From NCBI GenBank assembly GCA_963662155.1, contig OY759275.1, positions 1,207,501 to 1,271,500 of the forward strand: a DNA stretch of 64,000 nucleotides, in the 5' to 3' direction. Positions 1 through 64,000 of this stretch are shown here, piece by piece (position 1 is the first letter of the stretch; the number at the start of each line of letters is the position of its first letter). This DNA comes from Lamellibrachia columna (taxonomy: Eukaryota > Annelida > Polychaeta > Sabellida > Siboglinidae). Position numbers and translations under genes: made by a program. The notes beneath the pieces were generated by a model. That model made no database searches, was not told the DNA's origin, and worked only from the letters and a program-made list of their open reading frames with translations.

Positions 1-324
1 ATCAATGTATCTACAAGCACACACATCATATTAACATATCTACAAACACACACACATCACATCAACATCTCTGCATGCACACAAGTCATGTCCACATCTC
101 TACAAGTACATAAGTCACACACATCAACATCTCTACAGGCAACAAGTCACATCAACATCTACAAGCACACCACTCATATCAGCATATGTACCAGCATACA
201 TGTCACATCAACATATATACAAGCACACATGTCACAGACACCAATACCTCTACAAGCACACAAGTTACACATGTGTCAACACCTTTAGAAGCACACAAGT
301 TACTCAAGTCACAAGTCTCAAGTG
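1..324. repeat. Minisatellite block A, left part
   Basis: Degenerate tandem repeats built on ACATCTCTACAAGCACAC and CAAGTCACA, about 30-37 bp per unit. The same repeat resumes at 2433, so the LINE at 325-2432 splits one older array. The block continues off the left edge. Confidence 0.9.
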
Positions 325-2432
325 GTTATACTCCAAACAGCCCAAACTTGGACTAATGCAGGAGTTTGTGGTGGACTGTGCGCATGCGCTGTGGGTGGTA
401 CATTTGACTAAAGGATTAATATCTTTAATGTTGCTGAAATGGTTTTTATCTGATAGTTTTATTTATTTTGTGTATAGGATGTTAAACGAAAATTTTGATA
501 GGTTGGTTATGTGTATGGATACTGTCGCTGCCTTGCCACATGCACACATAGACAGTCTCCATACCCACACCATGGATAAGTTTACGCTGAGCACTGTGTT
601 TTAAAGGCAGTTTAGGTGAGGAGGTGTGGTGAAAGGGAGTTCCATAATAGCTTCTTGAAATGATTTTGAGTTTTTTATGTTGGTAATTTTTGGTGGAATC
701 ATATTCCATATGCGAATGGCTCGGGGATAAAATGAAAAGACCATTGCATTTATACGACACCTGGGGGCTACGTATTGTCTACGTGTTCGAGAGCGGGTTA
801 GTAGGCCTGGAGGGGGGGTGATCTCAATAATATTATTTAGAATTTTGTAGAAGGTTGTGGCTTGTTTAATGATACGTCTTCATTCGAGGGTTGGCCATCC
901 AAGAGCAGTAATTAGATCTGCTGCATTTGTGTTCCGTCTGTAATCATGTTTAACAAATCTGGCAGCAGAGTGTTGCACTCTTTCAACGCTTTTAACTTGT
1001 GAAATGGTGTGAGGATTCCATATGGGTGAAGAGTACTCGAGTTTTGGCCGGATTAGCATGTTGTAGGCTGTTTGTTTAACTTTGGGTTTACATGGGCCAA
1101 GAGTTCGTATAATCATGCCTAAAAATGTTGAAGATTTTGAAGTTATGTCAGTGACGTGATTTGTCCAGGTTAATTTGGAATCCAATTTTACTCCCGAGAT
1201 ATAAGTGGGTAGATATGGTGGATAATAGCTGGCCAGAAAGCGAGTACTTGTGTGGGCTGGGTTTAGTTTAGTTTTTTATTGGAAGGTGGACACATTTAGA
1301 TACACTCCATTTGCCATTTATCTGACCATGTTTGGAGTTGGCTTAGGTCAGTTTGGAGAATTTCGTGGTCGGCTTGGGAAGAAATTTTACGATATATAAT
1401 ACTATCATCTGCAAAAAGGCGTATAGAAGATTTGATGTTCCCATTTATGTCATTTATGTAGAGTAAGAAGAGGACAGGTCCTAGAACGGAACCCTGTGGG
1501 ACACCAGATGTGACATCTGTGATGTCCGACAGGGCACTGTTAACTGAGACTCTCTGTTTGTGGTTGGATAGAAAAGATTTGATCCAATTTTGAGTGTTTC
1601 CAGTGATTCCGTAGGAGGTCAATTTTGATAGAAGACGTAGGTGAGGCACTTTGTCGAAGGCTTTAGCAAAGTCAAGCAGAATTGCATCAATTTGGGTCTT
1701 GTTGTCCATAGCAGTCATCCAGTCATGGACTGTCTTAATGAGTTGAGATTCACAAGACAGTCCCGACTGGAATCCGTGTTGGAAGTGGAGAATGATGTTA
1801 TGCTTGTGCAGGTGTTTCCACATGTTGCTTAGGATGATATGTTCCATTACTTTACAGAGGATGCAGGTTAGTGATATGGGTCTGTAGTTAGCAGGGTCAG
1901 ATTTATGGCTCTTTTTGTGTATAGGAGTTACTAATGCTTGTAGTCAGTCATTAGGAAGTTTACCTGTGTTGTATGATTGTTGGAAAATTTGGGTGATGAT
2001 GGGAGCTATCTGCTTTGCAGTTTCTTTAAGGACTCTGGCTGGGAGTTCATCTGGGCCTGTAGCTGTGTTCTGGTTTAGATTTTCCAGCTGCTTTATTACG
2101 CCATCTATGCCAATTTCGAGAAGGGGGATGTTGGGGTAAGTAGAGGGGGCTATTTGGGGGATGGGGTGCTTATCTTGGGTAAATACAGAGCTAAATTGGT
2201 TGTTTAGGGCATTTGCTTTATCACGATCATTTATTATTGCCTGGTCGTTTACTCAAAGTGTCGGAATGCCAATGTTTTCTCGTTTATGTGCCTTAATAAA
2301 TGACCAGAATCATTTTGGATTAGTTTTCAGGCTGTCTCCAATGTGGTTGTTAACATAGTCTTTGTAAGATTTTGCTAATGCTTTAGTAGCTTGCTTTCGG
2401 AGTTCCTTAAATTTTTCACAGTTTGCTTTGCA
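325..2432 (-). mobile_element. Non-LTR retrotransposon (CR1/L2/Jockey-like), decayed
   Basis: Minus-strand reverse transcriptase reading from about 2430 down to 600: a pre-RT region, then TGPDELPARVLKE, NYRPISLT, QHGFQSGLSCESQL, LLDFAKAFDKVPH, SGVPQGSVLGPVLFLLYIND and the catalytic LFADDS, then the C-terminal LEYSSPIWN and a closing segment ending PPHLNCL with a stop at about 604, followed by a roughly 280-nt 3' UTR. Four in-frame stops, all TGA, and at least one frameshift near 1300 break it. The endonuclease is missing, a usual 5' truncation. It sits inside a minisatellite. Confidence 0.9.
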
Positions 2433-2755
2433 GTTACACAAACATCAACATCTCTACAAACACACAAGTTACACATGCATCAACATCTCTACAAGCACAA
2501 GTCACATACATCAACATCTCTACAAGTGCACAAGTTACAGATGCATCAACACCACAAGCACAAGTCACAAACATCAACATCTCTACAAGCACACAAGTTA
2601 CACATGCATCAACACCTCTACAAGCACAAGTCACATACATCAACATCTCTACAAGCACACAAGTTACACATGCATCAACACCTCTACAAGCACAAGTCAC
2701 ATACATCAACATCTCTACAAACACACAAGTTACACACGCGTCAACATCACCTCAC
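2433..2755. repeat. Minisatellite block A, right part (66-bp higher-order unit)
   Basis: Alternating 31- and 35-bp units (CATCAACATCTCTACAAGCA followed by CAAGTCACATA or CACAAGTTACACATG), giving a 66-bp period. It begins right after the donor of exon 23 and belongs to the same family as 1-324. Open frames over it are repeat translations. Confidence 0.92.
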
Positions 2756-63175
<60,420 letters not shown>

Positions 63176-63177
63176 CT

Positions 63178-64000
63178 GTAACAGGTTTATTACATCAACA
63201 TTGAAGAAGACACATCTGTAACAGGTTTATTACATCAACATTGAAGAAGACACATCTGTAACAGGTTTATTACATCAACATTGAAGAAGACACATCTGTA
63301 ACAGGTTTATTACAACAACATTGAAGAAGACACATCTGTAACATGTTTATTACATCAACATCGAGGCAGGCACATCTGTAACAGGTTTATTACATCAACA
63401 TTGAAGAAGACACATCTGTAACAGGTTTATTACATCAACATTGAAGAAGACACATCTGTAACAGGTTTATTACATCAACATCGAGGCAGGCACATCTGTA
63501 ACAGGTTTATTACATCAACATTGAAGAAGACACATCTGTAACAGGTTTATTACATCAACATTGAGGCAGACACATCTGTAACAGGTTTATTACATCAACA
63601 TTGAGGAAGACACATATGTAACAGGTTTATTACATCAACATTGAAGAAGACACATCTGTAACAGGTTTATTACATCAACATAGAAGAAGACACATCTGTA
63701 ACAGGTTTATTACATCAACATTGAGGAAGACACATATCTAACAGATTTATTACACCAACATTGAAGACACATCTGTAAAAGGTTTATTACATCAACATTG
63801 AAGAAGACACATATCTAACAGGTTTATTACATCAACATTGAAGAAGACACTTCTGTAACAGGTTTATTACATCAACATTGAAGAAGACACATCTGTAACA
63901 GGTTTATTACATCAACATTGAAGAAGACACATCTGTAACAGGTTTATTACATCAACATTAAAGAAGACACATCTGTAACAGGTTTATTACATCAACATTG
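63178..64000. repeat. 40-bp minisatellite with exon-1-acceptor core, at least 20 copies
   Basis: Plus unit AACAGGTTTATTACATCAAC then ATTGAAGAAGACACATCTGT. On the gene strand each carries TAATAAACCTGTTACAG, identical to the acceptor of exon 1. It continues off the right edge. Confidence 0.95.

Overview
The window is eukaryotic, from a metazoan with motile cilia. It holds a multi-exon gene with GT-AG introns, LINE, Penelope and hAT transposon remnants and very dense minisatellites; there is no bacterial gene layout. The transposon mix (CR1/L2/Jockey-like LINEs, a Penelope-like element with a GIY-YIG domain, an 8-bp-TSD hAT element) suggests an aquatic invertebrate or basal deuterostome. I cannot name the species.

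One conserved gene spans almost the whole window on the minus strand: CFAP54, a cilia- and flagella-associated protein of the central-pair apparatus. I place 23 exons between 63175 and 2756 (5' to 3' runs from high to low coordinates). From exon 2 (59030) to exon 23 (2756) every junction keeps phase, giving about 1230 codons with no stop. This is the middle of the protein; both ends lie outside the window. Exon 1 is tentative because its phase does not fit exon 2. A 54-nt phase-neutral cassette exon may lie at 5308-5361.

More than half of the window (my rough sum is about 36 kb) is tandem repeat with units of 15-66 bp, and almost every intron carries at least one array. Several arrays are copied from an exon-intron boundary of CFAP54, so each unit repeats a splice site. 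Units repeat the 5' splice site beside exons 6, 8, 15 and 22. Units repeat the 3' splice site beside exons 1, 2 and 23, and probably 16. This reiteration of splice junctions by minisatellite growth is the most unusual feature here. Other arrays were born inside transposons: an in-frame 42-bp repeat in a LINE C-terminus, two arrays in a Penelope element, and one in a LINE 3' end.

Layout: 1-2755 minisatellite split by a LINE; 2756-5361 exons 23-21; 5370-8313 two arrays, one segmentally duplicated; 8391-8617 exon 20; 8690-13410 array, chimeric LINEs, more arrays; 13471-15234 exons 19 and 18; 15240-22030 LINE, minisatellites, hAT element, (TG)n, SINE; 22033-28278 exons 17-15 with large arrays; 28585-29985 Penelope element; 30212-37305 exons 14-12 with arrays and LINEs; 37340-45977 exons 11-7 and arrays; 46505-55180 the largest arrays around exon 6; 55524-59030 exons 5-2; 59033-64000 arrays and exon 1. 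Most long open frames in the window are translations of tandem repeats and are not genes.
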